Shown in pieces: positions 62,315 through 64,000 of a stretch of 64,000 bases of DNA. How positions within the stretch are numbered: position 1 is the first letter of the stretch; each line of letters begins with the position of its first letter. The stretch is taken from positions 682,001 to 746,000 of the forward strand of contig NZ_CP073239.1 in assembly GCF_009670965.2 (NCBI RefSeq). Reading direction: 5' to 3'. Both the position numbers and the translations under genes were made by a program. The DNA comes from Riemerella anatipestifer. GTDB taxonomy: Bacteria; Bacteroidota; Bacteroidia; Flavobacteriales; Weeksellaceae. The notes below the pieces were generated by a model that saw only the letters and a list, made by a program, of their open reading frames with translations, did no database searches and was not told the origin of the DNA.

Positions 62315-64000
62315 TTAGAATACAATATTGATGATTTTTTTAGGTACTACAATGATTTTTTTGATACTATTACCATCTAAATACTGCAATACTTTATCAT
62401 TTTCTATTGCTATTTTCTCAATTTCCTCCTTAGATAAATCTGCAGAAAGAGGTAATTTAAATCTCATTTTACCATTAAAACTTACCGGATACTCTATTTC
62501 GTCTTCTCTTAGATACTCTTCATTAAGAGCAGGAAACTCTACAAACTCAATAGACTCATTATATCCTAATAATTGCCATAGCTCTTCACAAATGTGAGGT
62601 GCGTAAGGAGATATAACAACCGCCAATGGCTCTAAAATCTTTCTTTTATTGGTTTTCAGCTTTTGTAATTCGTTCACTGCTATCATAAACGAAGACACGG
62701 AAGTATTAAATGAGAAGTTATCTATATCAAATTTTACTTTCTTTATTAAAGTATGTAGTACTTTGTACTCTTCTTTAGTTGGTTCTTCGTCTGATATATT
62801 GACCTCATCTCCATCAAAGTAAAGATTATAAAACTTCTTTAAAAAGCCATAAACTCCCGAAAGCCCTTGTGTATTCCATGGTTTACTTTGTTCTAAAGGA
62901 CCAAGGAACATTTCGTAAAGTCTTAAACAATCCGCACCATATTCTTCGCAGATGTCGTCTGGATTTACCACATTATATTTAGACTTAGACATTTTTTCTA
63001 CCTCTCGCTCTGTGATGTACTTATCGTCTTCCAAGATAAACTCTGCGTCTTTGAACTCTGGTCGCCATTGTTTGAAGGCATCAGTATCTAATTCATCGCT
63101 CGTTCCTTTTAATAAAGCTACATCTACATGGATTTTTTGAGTTTGATAATCTTTCGCCAAGTTTTTAGAAACAAACTGATTCGTCCCATCTACTCGGAAA
63201 ACAAAGGCACTCATTCCCAAAATCATTCCTTGGTTGATTAGCTTTTGGAATGGTTCTTCGTGACTGATAAAACCTCTATCTTTTAAAAACATATTCCAAA
63301 AACGAGCATATAATAAATGTCCTGTAGCATGTTCGCTTCCTCCTATATATAAATCTACCTGCCCCCAATAGTCAGATTTTTCTTTAGCACAAAAAACTTC
63401 ATCATTAGTAGAATCCATATACCTTAAGAAATACCACGAACTACCTGCCCAACCAGGCATCGTAGATAACTCCATTGGAAATACCGTTTTATTATCAATT
63501 AAATCCACAGAAGTTACTCGCTGATTAACTTCGTCCCACGCGAAATTCTTTGCATTTCCCAACGGTGGGTCTCCATCTTCAGTAGGTAAATATTTCTCTA
63601 CCTCTGGCAACTCAAGTGGCAAGGCAGACAAAGGCAAAGTATACGGCATCTCCTCTTTATAGTAGATAGGCACTGGCTCTCCCCAATATCTCTGTCTAGA
63701 GAAAATAGCATCTCTCTGTCTATAGTTTGTAGTGCCTTTACCTATACCTAAATTTTCTATTTCTTGTATAACCCTCTGTTTTGCATCTTTGTAATTTAAT
63801 CCATCTAAAAAGTCAGAATTAACACAAGTGCTTTCTTTAGAATCAAAAGACTCTTCTTGAACATCTATATCGGTAGCTACAACTTTTTTAATTGGCAATC
63901 CAAAATACTTTGCAAATCTATGGTCTCTATCATCGTGTGCAGGTACTGCCATTACCGCACCCGTACCATAACCCATAAGCACATAGTCTGATATATGTAT
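62315..64000 (-). CDS. leuS: Leucyl-tRNA synthetase, C-terminal part (partial)
   Basis: Class I aminoacyl-tRNA synthetase that charges tRNA-Leu. The visible frame runs to the window edge and lacks the N-terminal Rossmann half with HIGH. The visible part holds the end of the editing domain (TGAVMAVPAHDDRDHRFA), the catalytic insert MPGWAGSSWYFLRYMD, the EKMSKSKYNVVNPDD motif with KMSKS, the anticodon-binding helical domain, and the C-terminal domain ending at 62315. Confidence 0.95.
   Translation of the reverse strand: MHISDYVLMGYGTGAVMAVPAHDDRDHRFAKYFGLPIKKVVATDIDVQEESFDSKESTCVNSDFLDGLNYKDAKQRVIQEIENLGIGKGTTNYRQRDAIFSRQRYWGEPVPIYYKEEMPYTLPLSALPLELPEVEKYLPTEDGDPPLGNAKNFAWDEVNQRVTSVDLIDNKTVFPMELSTMPGWAGSSWYFLRYMDSTNDEVFCAKEKSDYWGQVDLYIGGSEHATGHLLYARFWNMFLKDRGFISHEEPFQKLINQGMILGMSAFVFRVDGTNQFVSKNLAKDYQTQKIHVDVALLKGTSDELDTDAFKQWRPEFKDAEFILEDDKYITEREVEKMSKSKYNVVNPDDICEEYGADCLRLYEMFLGPLEQSKPWNTQGLSGVYGFLKKFYNLYFDGDEVNISDEEPTKEEYKVLHTLIKKVKFDIDNFSFNTSVSSFMIAVNELQKLKTNKRKILEPLAVVISPYAPHICEELWQLLGYNESIEFVEFPALNEEYLREDEIEYPVSFNGKMRFKLPLSADLSKEEIEKIAIENDKVLQYLDGNSIKKIIVVPKKIINIVF

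Overview
The window is about 64 kb of a low-GC bacterial chromosome from the phylum Bacteroidota, most likely order Flavobacteriales, family Weeksellaceae (a Riemerella- or Chryseobacterium-like organism is my best guess; the species cannot be fixed by eye). The reasons are an SprE/PorW-type lipoprotein of the type IX secretion system, a bacillithiol deacetylase, several promoters of the Bacteroidota form (TTTG or TTG, 19-21 bases, TAnnTTTG), A-rich leaders without Shine-Dalgarno sites, TonB/ExbD proteins with flavobacterial traits, and a tRNA gene without an encoded CCA.

Layout. 1-3.9 kb: 3' end of enolase, citrate synthase, a guanidino-modifying hydrolase, and a baeRF/Balon-like ribosome-associated protein with a sigma-54-type promoter. 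3.9-17.8 kb: one long minus-strand operon of 26 genes (rplC to rplQ, with secY, infA, rpmJ and rpoA), driven by a near-perfect promoter at 17783-17813; rpsJ is absent from its head, and its three widest gaps hold palindromic elements. 18-25 kb: a Rossmann/DUF2520 protein, a KdsC-type phosphatase, a DhaK-DhaL kinase followed by a decayed second copy of the kdsC 3' end, and a TonB siderophore receptor with a PepSY membrane protein. 25-36 kb: maf, sprE, tsaB, a porin, a DUF6973 protein, accD, fbaA, nadK and a large outer-membrane barrel protein.

36.4-42 kb is the most accessory-looking part: a 663-base leader region with a promoter, a (CA)20 microsatellite and inverted repeats, then two secreted proteins, the second a 1114-residue collagen-like protein with 99-bp tandem repeats and a 434-bp internal duplication, then a DUF4469 DNA-binding-like protein. 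42-47 kb: an alpha/beta hydrolase, a probable gene remnant, an ExbB-ExbD-TonB operon and a BaiN-type flavoprotein. 47-53 kb: cytochrome c maturation (ccsA, resB) and nitrite ammonification (nrfA, nrfH), divergent from an alginate-export-type porin across a region with two FNR/CRP-like sites. 53-62 kb: an ABC exporter, a DUF3276 Pur-alpha-like protein, tRNA-His, bshB1, and a module of TPR protein, PstS-like lipoprotein, small membrane protein, TonB, two ExbD and ExbB. The window ends inside leuS.

Most of the window is core genome. The points that repay a second look are the collagen-like surface locus with its microsatellite leader, the kdsC duplication around the kinase gene, the sigma-54-linked Balon-like gene, and the palindromes inside the ribosomal operon.
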